64,000 nucleotides of DNA from CADEFX01 sp046154585. GTDB taxonomy: Bacteria > Pseudomonadota > Alphaproteobacteria > Rhizobiales > Hyphomicrobiaceae. The notes under the pieces were generated by a model that was given only the letters and a program-made list of their open reading frames with translations, ran no database searches and had not been told where the DNA came from. The stretch lies in assembly GCA_046154585.1 (NCBI GenBank), contig JBJXDX010000051.1, positions 1 to 64,000 of the forward strand, read 5' to 3'. The translations under genes and the position numbers were made by a program. Position 1 is the stretch's first letter, and each line of letters opens with the position of its first letter. This document shows positions 8,827-17,090 of the stretch, in pieces.

Positions 8827-10248
8827 ATGGCAGACAAGGCAATGACCGCGGCTGACGTTCTCAAGATGGTCAAGGACAAGGACGTCAAGTTCCTGGACAT
8901 CCGCTTCACGGATACCAAGGGCAAGATGCAGCACGTGACCGCGGATGCGTCGTGCGTTGATGAAGCAATGTTTGCCGAAGGTTACGCCTTCGACGGCTCT
9001 TCGATCGCCGGCTGGAAGGGTATCGAGTCGTCAGACATGACGCTGATGCTCGATCCTGCCACAGCGCACATCGATCCGTTCTTCGCGCAAACGACGATGG
9101 CTATTTTTTGCGACGTCATCGAACCCTCCACCGGCGAACTCTACGAGCGCGATCCCCGCGGCATCGCCAAGAAGGCCGAGGCCTACATGAAGAGCACCGG
9201 CGTGGGCGACACGATCGTGTTCGGCCCAGAGGCCGAGTTCTTCATCTTCGACGACGTCCGCTTTTCGGCCGATCCCTACAATACCGGCTTCCGTATCGAC
9301 GGCACCGAACTGCCGTCCAACATGCCGACGGAATACGAGATGGGGAATCTGGGTCATCGCCCGCGCGTGAAGGGCGGCTATTTTCCCGTGCCTCCGATCG
9401 ACAGCGCGCAAGACATCCGCTCTGAAATGCTGTCGGTCATGGCCGAAATGGGCGTCGTCACCGAAAAGCATCACCACGAAGTTGCCGCCGCCCAACATGA
9501 GCTCGGCATCAAGTTCGGACCGATGGTCCAGCTCGCCGATCACATGCAGATCTACAAGTATGTGATCCACAACGTAGCCCAGGCCTATGGCAAGACCGCG
9601 TGCTTCATGCCCAAGCCGATCTTCGGCGACAACGGCTCGGGCATGCATTGCCATCAGTCGATCTGGAAGGGCGGCACGCCGACGTTCGCAGGCAACAAGT
9701 ATGCCGACCTGTCCGACACATGCCTCAACTACATCGGCGGCATCCTCAAGCATGCCAAGGCGATCAACGCCTTCACGAACCCGACGACCAACTCCTACAA
9801 GCGTCTGGTCCCGGGCTACGAGGCGCCGGTGCTGCTGGCTTACTCCGCGCGCAACCGGTCGGCGTCCTGCCGTATCCCGCACGTGACGAGCCCGAAGGCA
9901 AAGCGTGTCGAGGTGCGTTTCCCCGATCCCGCAGCCAATCCGTACCTCGGCTTTGCCGCGATGCTGATGGCCGGTCTCGACGGCATCCAGAACAAGATCA
10001 ATCCTGGCGAGCCGATGGACAAGAATCTCTATGATTTGCCGCCGGCAGAGCTGGCCAAAATCCCGACTGTCGCCGGCAGCCTGCGCGAGGCCCTCAACGC
10101 GCTCGATACGGACCGCGCCTTCCTCAAGGTAGGCGGCGTGTTCTCCGACGATATGATCGATGCCTACATCGAGCTGAAAATGGCTGAAGTCGAGCGCTTC
10201 GAGATGACGCCCCACCCCGTCGAATTCGACATGTACTACTCGGTCTAA
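8827..10248 (+). CDS. glnA: Glutamine synthetase, type I
   Basis: 473 aa, the usual length of dodecameric GSI. It makes glutamine from glutamate, ammonia and ATP. Visible signatures are FDGSSIAGWKGIESSDM, the metal/glutamate-site region VFGPEAEFFIFDD, the ATP-binding KPIFGDNGSGMHCHQS and NRSASCRIP. The adenylylation loop NLYDLPPAE near residue 397 has the target tyrosine, so it is the adenylylated beta subtype. The ribosome binding site is GGGGAGCC at 8816-8823. Cotranscription with glnB is likely, since I see no terminator in the 85-nt gap. A strong hairpin follows it. Confidence 0.98.
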   Translation: MADKAMTAADVLKMVKDKDVKFLDIRFTDTKGKMQHVTADASCVDEAMFAEGYAFDGSSIAGWKGIESSDMTLMLDPATAHIDPFFAQTTMAIFCDVIEPSTGELYERDPRGIAKKAEAYMKSTGVGDTIVFGPEAEFFIFDDVRFSADPYNTGFRIDGTELPSNMPTEYEMGNLGHRPRVKGGYFPVPPIDSAQDIRSEMLSVMAEMGVVTEKHHHEVAAAQHELGIKFGPMVQLADHMQIYKYVIHNVAQAYGKTACFMPKPIFGDNGSGMHCHQSIWKGGTPTFAGNKYADLSDTCLNYIGGILKHAKAINAFTNPTTNSYKRLVPGYEAPVLLAYSARNRSASCRIPHVTSPKAKRVEVRFPDPAANPYLGFAAMLMAGLDGIQNKINPGEPMDKNLYDLPPAELAKIPTVAGSLREALNALDTDRAFLKVGGVFSDDMIDAYIELKMAEVERFEMTPHPVEFDMYYSV

Positions 10249-10279
10249 TTGCGCATCCACGTTCGGACGCGTTGCAAGG

Positions 10280-10307
10280 GGCGGCCTTCGGGGGAAGGCC
10301 GCCTTTG
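10280..10307 (+). terminator. Rho-independent-type terminator after glnA
   Basis: GGCGGCCTTC (10280-10289), loop GGGG, GAAGGCCGCC (10294-10303), then TTT. The 10-bp GC-rich perfect stem begins 31 nt after the glnA stop codon. The T run is short. Confidence 0.8.
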
Positions 10308-10360
10308 CATTTGCAGTCGATTCCTTTGAAGGGAAGCTACCGCCTGGTCGCGAAGGCGCT

Positions 10361-10666
10361 CTAATAGTAAGCCAGCGCGGCAATGCCGATCATGGCGACC
10401 ACAACGACGGCCAGGCGCATGCTCCAAGCGCTCGCGCGTCCCCTGCGTATCAGGTATCCCGGGGTATGGAAAATCCGGCCTAGCCCCATCAGCAACATGC
10501 CGGTTGAGGCACCAAGTATCAGCGAGGCATAGTCGATGCTGAGCAGTGCAGCCTGCACGACGGCGCCGCTACCGCCCGCGAACCCAGGCGAGCCCCGCAG
10601 TACGATATGCGCTGCAGCGGCAAGCATCACTGCCAACAGCGCAAGCAGCCCAAGTGCCCTGCGCAT
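10361..10666 (-). CDS. Small membrane protein of unknown function
   Basis: About 101 aa with three hydrophobic segments: residues ~3-22 (LGLLALLAVMLAAAA), ~42-62 (LLSIDYASLILGASTGMLLMG) and ~80-98 (LAVVVVAMIGIAALAYY). ATG 10666 is chosen because GGGGGAT lies 9 nt upstream; a TTG at 10684 would add six residues. It is convergent with glnA across the terminator. No family is recognised. Confidence 0.6.
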   Translation of the reverse strand: MRRALGLLALLAVMLAAAAHIVLRGSPGFAGGSGAVVQAALLSIDYASLILGASTGMLLMGLGRIFHTPGYLIRRGRASAWSMRLAVVVVAMIGIAALAYY

Positions 10667-10770
10667 CACAAATCCCCCGGCCAAACCTGCTTCGCTGATG
10701 AACCGATGAGGCTCGTGCGCACTGTAAGTGTTGATGGCAAAGGGCCGGTTAATGCGCCGTCAGGCACCCG

Positions 10771-11568
10771 TCACGCAACTCGGCCGGCAATGAACACGGC
10801 GCTGCGCTCGATGGCAGCAATCTCTTCCGCCACCGTCGCATATTCTGGATCGCTACGGCCAAACGCTCCAACGAGCTTCTCCAACTCCGAGTTCTTCCGC
10901 TTGACCCGGATCTTCTCGAGATAGATCGCCGACACTGCCGGCTGGAAGAACATATCGCGGTCGCTCTGCGTCAGGATGAGGCCCTTGAGCCGCGCATCGC
11001 CAGTCCGGAATTTGTTCAACGTGACGAGCCGCAGCGCCCCCTGATATGTCGTGAGCAGATGCACGATGCCCGTGTGGGGGCTGATATACAGCCCACCAGC
11101 GTGACTATTGGAGACCGTCGCATTGTTCGCGCTGCGGAAACGCTGCAACTCGAAGAACCGGAGGCGGTGCAACTCGTCGTCCCAGTCGATCTCGTAGACC
11201 GAGCGGAAGAACTCCTTCCTTTCCGACAGGACACGGCGGTAGGCAAAGTACGTACCAACATAGTGTGCGTACGCAGACAGCAGATAACCGCCGTATTCCT
11301 CGGCTGCCCGCCCCTCCCCGCCCTCTGCCTCTTGAATCGCGGTTGCACCGCCGTTCATGAAGTCTTCGAGATCTATGCCCAACACACGTGCGATCTTGGC
11401 AACCGTCACGTCTCGCACCGGCTGGCCGGCCAGCAGATTGCCAAGCGTGCGTTCCTTGCAGGCGGCGCGCTTGGCCAACGCCTCCCTGGTCATACTCCCC
11501 TTCGCCATTTCGAGCCGGACGCGACGCACGAAGGCTTCGCGCTGGCCGTCCGACATCAGCGAGGCCAT
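10771..11568 (-). CDS. XRE-type helix-turn-helix regulator with unknown C-terminal domain
   Basis: 265 aa. A Cro/C1-type HTH occupies residues ~18-65 (MTREALAKRAACKERTLGNLL ... VTVAKIARVLGID). The remaining ~190 residues (YGGYLLSAYAHYVGTYFAYRR ... NATVSNSHAGGLYISPHTG) have no recognised motif and may be a ligand-sensing domain. ATG 11568 is supported by AAGGA spaced 6 nt. An upstream in-frame start at 11673 would read through the dispersed repeat and is rejected. The palindromic repeat lies 35 nt upstream and occupies the promoter region. The target is unknown. Confidence 0.75.
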   Translation of the reverse strand: MASLMSDGQREAFVRRVRLEMAKGSMTREALAKRAACKERTLGNLLAGQPVRDVTVAKIARVLGIDLEDFMNGGATAIQEAEGGEGRAAEEYGGYLLSAYAHYVGTYFAYRRVLSERKEFFRSVYEIDWDDELHRLRFFELQRFRSANNATVSNSHAGGLYISPHTGIVHLLTTYQGALRLVTLNKFRTGDARLKGLILTQSDRDMFFQPAVSAIYLEKIRVKRKNSELEKLVGAFGRSDPEYATVAEEIAAIERSAVFIAGRVA

Positions 11569-11603
11569 ACTCAATCCTTGCAGACTTGCGGTGCGAACCG
11601 AAG

Positions 11604-11769
11604 CTAGTGTGATGATCGAGAAATTCGCCGTATCTAGCGGCCGCCTCTGAGCGAATTTCTCGATCTGAATCACACTAGCAAGTCTATGATGCTAGTGTCC
11701 CTTTTGATTCCGAAGTTCGCTCTCCGACCCAGCCGAGAACTCCTGCGAACTTCGGAATCGGGACCCTAG
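11604..11769. repeat. Composite double palindrome, copy A
   Basis: Palindrome 1: arms at 11604-11628 and 11651-11678, ending in GAGAAATTCGC / GCGAATTTCTC, with an unpaired TCA in the right arm. A 13-nt spacer CAAGTCTATGATG follows. Palindrome 2: arms at 11692-11720 and 11745-11769, with TTCCGAAGTTCGC / GCGAACTTCGGAA. All four arm ends are CTAG. The same element is present, inverted, at 62490-62656. It lies between the end of the racemase gene and the start of the XRE gene. Confidence 0.93.
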
Positions 11770-11868
11770 CGACGTCCGAAACCGGCGGCAAGACCGGCTA
11801 AGGGTTGTGTAAGCACCATCAAATGCTCGCTTCTTGTGGTGCTGGCACCGGTTGGGAACCAAGGTCGG

Positions 11869-12600
11869 CTATGGGCGGGGCCATGTTCGCGGCTTGAGCC
11901 CGGCATAGAACCACGAGATCAATGTCCAGACGTCATAGATCGGCAGTGCGGTCGCTGCATGAATGGCCGCCGCATGGGGCACGAGGTTCGTACATTCCAA
12001 CACGATCGCGCCGACCTCCGGATGCCTCGTCACGAGGAGGCGGGCCGCATCCACCGCTTCGTCCTCGCGAGCGTCGTATCCGTCGACCGTGGCAAGCCCC
12101 AGCAGAGCACGCTGAAAGCGGCCGTTCTCCACCAGTCCCACGATAGGCACATCAATCGGCGCGCCAATGCCTTCCAGATGCGGCCGGCCGAGACTTGCGC
12201 CATTGAATGTCAGAACGCCCGTCCGCTTGCCCGGTGCAAGGAGCCTGTCGACGATCGGGATCTGCATCAGGGCACTGGTGGCGACGGGAACGCCGAGCCG
12301 GCTCGCCAATTCCTTCTGATAGATGGCGAGGAAGCCGCAGCTCGTGACGATGCCTTCTGCGCCGTCCTCGACGAGCGCCTGACCGGCCGCAACAAATCCC
12401 TCCAGAAATGAATTGTACTGGAGCGTGGTGATGGCTGCAGTCGTCGCGTTTGGGACTTTTCGGTAGAGCACCGGGAACGGCATCGTGGCGGGATTGCCGA
12501 TGTCCCCGAGATAGCGCTCGAAACGATTGTCGAGCATCAGGATGCCGAGGCGCGGCGCGTTCTGCATGTTCGTGGTGCTCAAACCGTGTTGCGCGATCAC
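11869..12600 (-). CDS. Aspartate/glutamate racemase-family protein
   Basis: About 243 aa. Two short motifs carry the paired cysteines expected of cofactor-independent Asp/Glu/hydantoin racemases and maleate isomerase-like enzymes: GIVTSCGF and AIVLECTNL. The substrate is not predictable. A GTG start at 12600 overlaps the stop of the upstream dehydrogenase gene by 4 nt (GTGA), implying translational coupling; ATG 12567 is an alternative. Pairing with a 3-hydroxyacid-type dehydrogenase suggests a small catabolic or detoxifying operon acting on a dicarboxylate or amino-acid-like compound (inference). Confidence 0.8.
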   Translation of the reverse strand: MIAQHGLSTTNMQNAPRLGILMLDNRFERYLGDIGNPATMPFPVLYRKVPNATTAAITTLQYNSFLEGFVAAGQALVEDGAEGIVTSCGFLAIYQKELASRLGVPVATSALMQIPIVDRLLAPGKRTGVLTFNGASLGRPHLEGIGAPIDVPIVGLVENGRFQRALLGLATVDGYDAREDEAVDAARLLVTRHPEVGAIVLECTNLVPHAAAIHAATALPIYDVWTLISWFYAGLKPRTWPRP

Positions 12601-13442
12601 GAACCCTTCTTGTCTGCGAAGAACCCCGCCAATGCATCGATATCCCGCTTCTCACCCTCTTTGTCCGCCGCCACCTCGCGATAGAGTTCGGCAATGCCTG
12701 CATAGATGTCGCGCGCGCCGTCCGAGCCCATGAAACCGGAGATTTCCTCCATCTCACCGACGAAGCGATACGCCTTCGAGAACATGTCGGGCACGCTTCG
12801 CCCAAGCCATGCCAGCAGCATCGGCTGGCTCTCGGACAGCTCGCGATGAAGCGCCTCGGCCGCACCGGCTTTCGTTGCGGCAAGGGTGGATGCGGTAGCG
12901 AGCGCCGTCAGCCCCTTGGTGATCGCCGCATAGGACATTTTCAGTGCTGAGGCGGCACCGATTGGGCCGTCAATGGCGCGCACCACAAGCCCACGCGCAA
13001 AACCCTCGATCCGCTTGGCCGGCTCGCCGGATACATATAGCGTCGGACCGACGTGGCCTGCACGCGGCGGGCCGCCGATGATGCCGCCGTCGACAAACGG
13101 ACTTCCAGTAGCGGCAATGACCCCGGCAATGCGCTTGACCGTCTCCGGGCTGACAGCGTTGCAGTCGACATAGAGCGGCTTTCTCGCCCCGGACCGCAGC
13201 ACGGGCGACAGGCGCTCCGCCAGTCCTTGAGCGTCGCTCGGCGGCACGATCGACAAGACTAAGTCTGCCGACGACAGCTCGGCGTCACCGACAGGGCGCA
13301 TACCTGCCTGGGCGGCGCGCTTGGCGCTCGCCTGGCTGCGTCCCGACAAAGATGTGATGACATCCGCTCCGTTTTCGCCGAGCCGGGCGGCTACGGCGGC
13401 ACCCATTGCCCCGGGCGCAATAACGGCAATCACTGGTTTCAT
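12597..13442 (-). CDS. NAD(P)-dependent 6PGDH-like dehydrogenase
   Basis: 281 aa, the length of beta-hydroxyacid dehydrogenases with a DUF1932-type C-terminal domain. The N-terminal Rossmann loop reads IAPGAMGAAVA. The substrate motif region is DGGIIGGPP, and the candidate catalytic lysine lies in SALKMSYAAITKG near residue 180. It probably oxidises or reduces a short hydroxyacid or its phosphate. It is the first gene of a two-gene operon with the racemase-family protein. Confidence 0.85.
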   Translation of the reverse strand: MKPVIAVIAPGAMGAAVAARLGENGADVITSLSGRSQASAKRAAQAGMRPVGDAELSSADLVLSIVPPSDAQGLAERLSPVLRSGARKPLYVDCNAVSPETVKRIAGVIAATGSPFVDGGIIGGPPRAGHVGPTLYVSGEPAKRIEGFARGLVVRAIDGPIGAASALKMSYAAITKGLTALATASTLAATKAGAAEALHRELSESQPMLLAWLGRSVPDMFSKAYRFVGEMEEISGFMGSDGARDIYAGIAELYREVAADKEGEKRDIDALAGFFADKKGS

Positions 13443-13501
13443 GTCCGGCCTCCGCCAGCGACGCTACCGACAGCCCAGTGTGCACTCTCGCCCGGTAAGG
13501 C

Positions 13502-14002
13502 TCAACATTTCTTCAGTACAGCGGCCAGTTCCTTCATTTCGTCCTTGCGCTCGGGAACGACCGTGACGGACTGCTCGCAGTTGCTGCTGACGACACGCAT
13601 GCGCGCCTCGAAATATCTTCCGCTCAGGAGGATGTCGAACCCGTTTTCGGTCAGGGTGCCGGTCACGGTTCCGCTCAGAGAATAAATGTTATCGTTCCAT
13701 TGCCCTGTGACCTGTGCGCCGGCAATCTGCAAGTGGGTCGCGGCGTCGAAGCTGTAGCTCACGCCTTTGCAGCGGAGGTTCTGCTTGATGCGAGCCCCGT
13801 CATTGCTAGGAAAATAGGTGATCACGCACTTGAACGTCTCGCTGGGACCGGATGCAGGGATCACGGTTCCGTCGCCTGCCCAACGTCCAGCCAGATTGAG
13901 GATCGGCTCGCCGGCGCTGGCAACAGACCCCACGCTCGCGCCCATCAACGCGGCCGTACTGGAGGCATAAATCGAAGCGGCAAAAAGGTACGCGCGAACC
14001 AT
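13502..14002 (-). CDS. Secreted protein of unknown function
   Basis: 166 aa. A signal peptide is visible (MVRAYLFAASIYASSTAALMGASVGSVASAGE; cleavage probably after the ASA near residue 30). The mature part looks beta-rich with three or four cysteines (FKCVIT, LRCKG, SSNCEQ, C-terminal KKC). ATG 14002 is preceded by GGGGGAAGACA. No family is recognised. An open frame extending to 14308 is rejected because it would bury the signal peptide. Confidence 0.75.
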   Translation of the reverse strand: MVRAYLFAASIYASSTAALMGASVGSVASAGEPILNLAGRWAGDGTVIPASGPSETFKCVITYFPSNDGARIKQNLRCKGVSYSFDAATHLQIAGAQVTGQWNDNIYSLSGTVTGTLTENGFDILLSGRYFEARMRVVSSNCEQSVTVVPERKDEMKELAAVLKKC

Positions 14003-14136
14003 TGTCTTCCCCCGTATCGATATGATGAGCACACGTCCTATCCATGCGATCGGGCGGCGCCTGAGTGTAGCTAGCGCCCAGACCTGCGCGGAATTAAGAC
14101 AAGAGCATGGGCATCTTGGAATGCTCGACAGGCCGC

Positions 14137-15615
14137 TCAGCCGAGCCAGGCAAAGGCAAAACAAACAACGAGAAGCCCAAGCAGCGCCAGGCAGGCTCGA
14201 TCCTTGATGGCGAAGGCCACCGGATCGTCGTGCATTTCGCCCCGAGCACTCACGAGCCAGATGCGCATGACGAACAGAAAGACGAGCACCGGAAAACCCC
14301 AAAGCCATTGGGTGCTGCCGTAAAAGCTGTACAGAAAAGCTTCCTCAACGATGTACAGCACCATGATCATGACGGCGCCAATACCGCTGGCGACACCGAC
14401 GGTGAGCACCAGCGGCGCGTCGACGGTGCGATACCCTCTGCCGTTCACGGCCGCATACTGGCGCTCGATCACACGCGCGATCTCGGTGTGCCGCTTGGCG
14501 TAGCTCAAAGACGCGAACAAAAACATGGAGAAGACGAACAGCCAGGACGATGGAGGCACCTGCGCAGCGGCAGCTCCGATCGCCAGGCGCACCGTGAACA
14601 GCGTGGCAAGGACAAGCCCATCGACGAAAGGAATGCGCTTCAAGCCGAAGGAGTACGCGAGCGTGACGGCAAGATAGACCAGCACGACTGCGAGAGTGGC
14701 GTGCGAAGCGATCGCTGCCAGCCACAAGGCCGGAAGGCCAATGAGCGGTGCGGCCAGGATGGCAGTGACCGCCGGCAAACTTCCCGCTGCAATGGGCCGG
14801 TTGCGCTTGGACCAGTGCTTGCGATCGTCGGCCATGTCCCACACGTCGTTGATGAGATACGTCGCGGACGCGACTAGGCCGAGCGCAATGAAAGCAATGA
14901 GGGTGTGCACCATCGCCTCAACGTCGGCGAGATGCCCGCCCAGGATGATCGGAACGAACACAATGACGTTCTTGACCCATTGATGCAGACGCAGGCTTTT
15001 CAGCAGGCCTATGAACGGCGATGGCGTGTGGAACGTGGCGACCACCGAAGCAACCGCGCCGACGCGCCGTTCGACGTCGGCAGGCGTATCGACCAGCACC
15101 GCATGGCCGGCCTGGCGCCAAACGTCGAGATCGTTGCCGGAGCGACCCGCGTAGTCGAACCCTTGCGGAAATTGCAGTGCCAGCGCTTCGGCGCGGGATG
15201 CCTGCGCTCCAGCCGAGGCAGCACCAGCCGGTTCGATCAGCCGCGCGGCGTGCGGCGCCTGCTGCAATAGTCGCGCAAGGAGTGGCGCGGGGTGTGACAT
15301 GACAAGATACACATCGCGTCCCAGCTGCGAGGTTGCATCGGCATACTCCGCCAGGCTGGGGGTGATAGGCAGGCGCACACCGTCGAGATCCGCCGTCTGA
15401 GCGAGCTTCAATTCGGCGTTGACCCGTCCCTTAAGCAACCATCGAAGAACCTGCGCAATGCGCGACGGATGCGGTTTGACGTAGCTGAGAATGGCCTCGA
15501 TGAACAGCTGGAGATGCCCCACCAGCTTGTCGCCGTCGATGACAAGGGGTCGCCCGGATTCAAGCGGATGAGCGGCGGCCGCCACAGCGCCGCTGTCTTG
15601 AACCGAGCGTTGCAT
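14137..15615 (-). CDS. HAD-like / UbiA prenyltransferase fusion (DPPR-synthase type)
   Basis: 492 aa. Residues ~25-200 resemble a HAD phosphatase, with DGDKLV in place of DxDGT and GRSGND in place of GDSxxD. Residues ~215-492 are a polytopic UbiA domain: NDVWDMADDRKH is the polyprenyl-diphosphate/Mg motif, KRNRPIAAG follows, and YSFGLKRIPFVDGL is the second motif. This pattern matches decaprenyl-phosphate phosphoribosyltransferases, which transfer phosphoribose onto a lipid carrier. ATG 15615 has GGGGG 6 nt upstream. It is the last gene of a minus-strand run with three GT-C enzymes, consistent with making a lipid-linked pentose donor (inference). Confidence 0.85.
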   Translation of the reverse strand: MQRSVQDSGAVAAAAHPLESGRPLVIDGDKLVGHLQLFIEAILSYVKPHPSRIAQVLRWLLKGRVNAELKLAQTADLDGVRLPITPSLAEYADATSQLGRDVYLVMSHPAPLLARLLQQAPHAARLIEPAGAASAGAQASRAEALALQFPQGFDYAGRSGNDLDVWRQAGHAVLVDTPADVERRVGAVASVVATFHTPSPFIGLLKSLRLHQWVKNVIVFVPIILGGHLADVEAMVHTLIAFIALGLVASATYLINDVWDMADDRKHWSKRNRPIAAGSLPAVTAILAAPLIGLPALWLAAIASHATLAVVLVYLAVTLAYSFGLKRIPFVDGLVLATLFTVRLAIGAAAAQVPPSSWLFVFSMFLFASLSYAKRHTEIARVIERQYAAVNGRGYRTVDAPLVLTVGVASGIGAVMIMVLYIVEEAFLYSFYGSTQWLWGFPVLVFLFVMRIWLVSARGEMHDDPVAFAIKDRACLALLGLLVVCFAFAWLG

Positions 15616-15743
15616 CAAAGCCCCCTGCCGTCCCAAACGTGGAGCTACCATAGCAGGCTGCCGTGTCACACCTCACACAAAACCCACACCGTCGCCGCCG
15701 TTGCCGGCTGCACAACACTGTTATTCTCCGAGGCAGCATAATT

Positions 15744-17078
15744 TCACGCGAGCTGTCGGCTGCCGGTAGGCCTCCGGCCATGCAAGAGAACCAGGATGAT
15801 GACAGCGCCAGCCAGTCCGGTCGATTGAAGAACGTTGAGCGGGGTTGCGGCCAGCATGTTTGCGGCGGCAATGAACGTGCTGACGAGCACATAAGAAATG
15901 CCGAGCCAGGCCAGACGAGCGCGACTATCCAAAGCATGAGCCAGCGCGACAGCGTAGATCGGCAGCAGGATGCCGTAGTGGTGCTCCCATGCAATGGGTG
16001 ACGCCATGGTGCAACTCAGCGCCATGGCGGCAAAATCCAGTAAGCGCGGCGGATCGCTGGGCGCGCTGCGATGAAGAAAACCGCTAAGGAGAATGGCAGC
16101 CGACGTGACGAGCGTCAGAGCATAGATCCAGGGCGTGAAGGGAGGAAACTTGCCCGGCGGGAGATCGAGACTCACGTAGTTCACCGGATCGAAGGTGCCC
16201 ATCAGGCGGTTGAGCAGACCGTTGACCGACTGGTTGGGGTAGAATGCCTCGCCGTGTTGCGAGAGAAACGACAGAACGCTCAGGTAGTCGATACTGTTGG
16301 CCCAGCCGAAGCGCGCGATCGAAACCGCGACGCCCAGGCTGATCGTGGCCCCGCAGGCCGACGCAAACCGTATTTCCCCGCGTAGCAAAGCCCACACGAC
16401 CATCAAGCCGTAGTGGGGTTTGATCAAGCTCATGGCGCCCACCAGAACGCCGCTGAAGGTCCTCCACCGCATGACCCAGGCCAGCAGCGCGACCGCGAAC
16501 GCGCCGTTGATCCAGACCTGGATCTGACCCAGGCTGAATCCCTTCACCAATGGATAGAACGTCAGGGCGAGCCCAGCCACGAGCAGGCCGCGAACGGGCA
16601 CAAGATGCGTCCAGTCGCACTTGGGGTGTTCCTGCCGCAGCCTGATTTCCAGCAGTGCCGCCGTAGCGCCGGCGGCCAAGGCTATGAAAAACCATCCGAA
16701 CAGCGTGTTCAGCGCAGGCCACGGCCCGGCATAAAAATCATCGACCTGGACGCGCGCCGGGTCGATCAGCCGAAGCCCGGATAGAGCAAAGAGCGCCGAG
16801 GGCGGATATTGGAAGCGATACTGACGGTTGAAAAAGACTTCGGTATAGAGCGGCACTGACGGCGCCGTGTTGACCTGCTCCAAGGCCACATGCATGGCAC
16901 CCCAGGAGTCATCGCCGCCATGTCCCAGCAGCACATCGCGCGTGTGCTGCAACACCGTCTCCTTGTAGGGTTCGGGAGAAACCAGCGAGAGAAACGCATT
17001 CAGGGCGAGCGCGTTGAACGCGAGAAAGAGCAACAAGCCCAGGGTCAAGGTCCGAGACTTTGCTTTCGCCATCACCAT
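15744..17078 (-). CDS. Polytopic GT-C glycosyltransferase (GT87/DUF2029-like), copy 1
   Basis: 444 aa with about ten hydrophobic segments starting at residue ~10 (LTLGLLLFLAFNALALNAFLSL). GT87-type enzymes transfer a sugar from a polyprenyl-phosphate donor on the outer face of the inner membrane. The extracytoplasmic loop after the first segment carries the QYRFQYPPSALFAL motif usual in the family, and SPIAWEHHYGILLPIYA lies near the C-terminus. It starts 12 nt after the next GT-C gene ends, so they are cotranscribed. Confidence 0.8.
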   Translation of the reverse strand: MVMAKAKSRTLTLGLLLFLAFNALALNAFLSLVSPEPYKETVLQHTRDVLLGHGGDDSWGAMHVALEQVNTAPSVPLYTEVFFNRQYRFQYPPSALFALSGLRLIDPARVQVDDFYAGPWPALNTLFGWFFIALAAGATAALLEIRLRQEHPKCDWTHLVPVRGLLVAGLALTFYPLVKGFSLGQIQVWINGAFAVALLAWVMRWRTFSGVLVGAMSLIKPHYGLMVVWALLRGEIRFASACGATISLGVAVSIARFGWANSIDYLSVLSFLSQHGEAFYPNQSVNGLLNRLMGTFDPVNYVSLDLPPGKFPPFTPWIYALTLVTSAAILLSGFLHRSAPSDPPRLLDFAAMALSCTMASPIAWEHHYGILLPIYAVALAHALDSRARLAWLGISYVLVSTFIAAANMLAATPLNVLQSTGLAGAVIILVLLHGRRPTGSRQLA

Positions 17079-17090
17079 AAGAGTGACGTC

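Noticed and set aside
9031..10383. 450-codon minus-strand frame opposite glnA
   Set aside because: His/Arg/Val-rich shadow of an unmistakable glutamine synthetase gene.
11569..11673. Upstream extension of the XRE gene through the palindromic repeat
   Set aside because: The extension translates the repeat itself, and ATG 11568 has a correctly spaced AAGGA.
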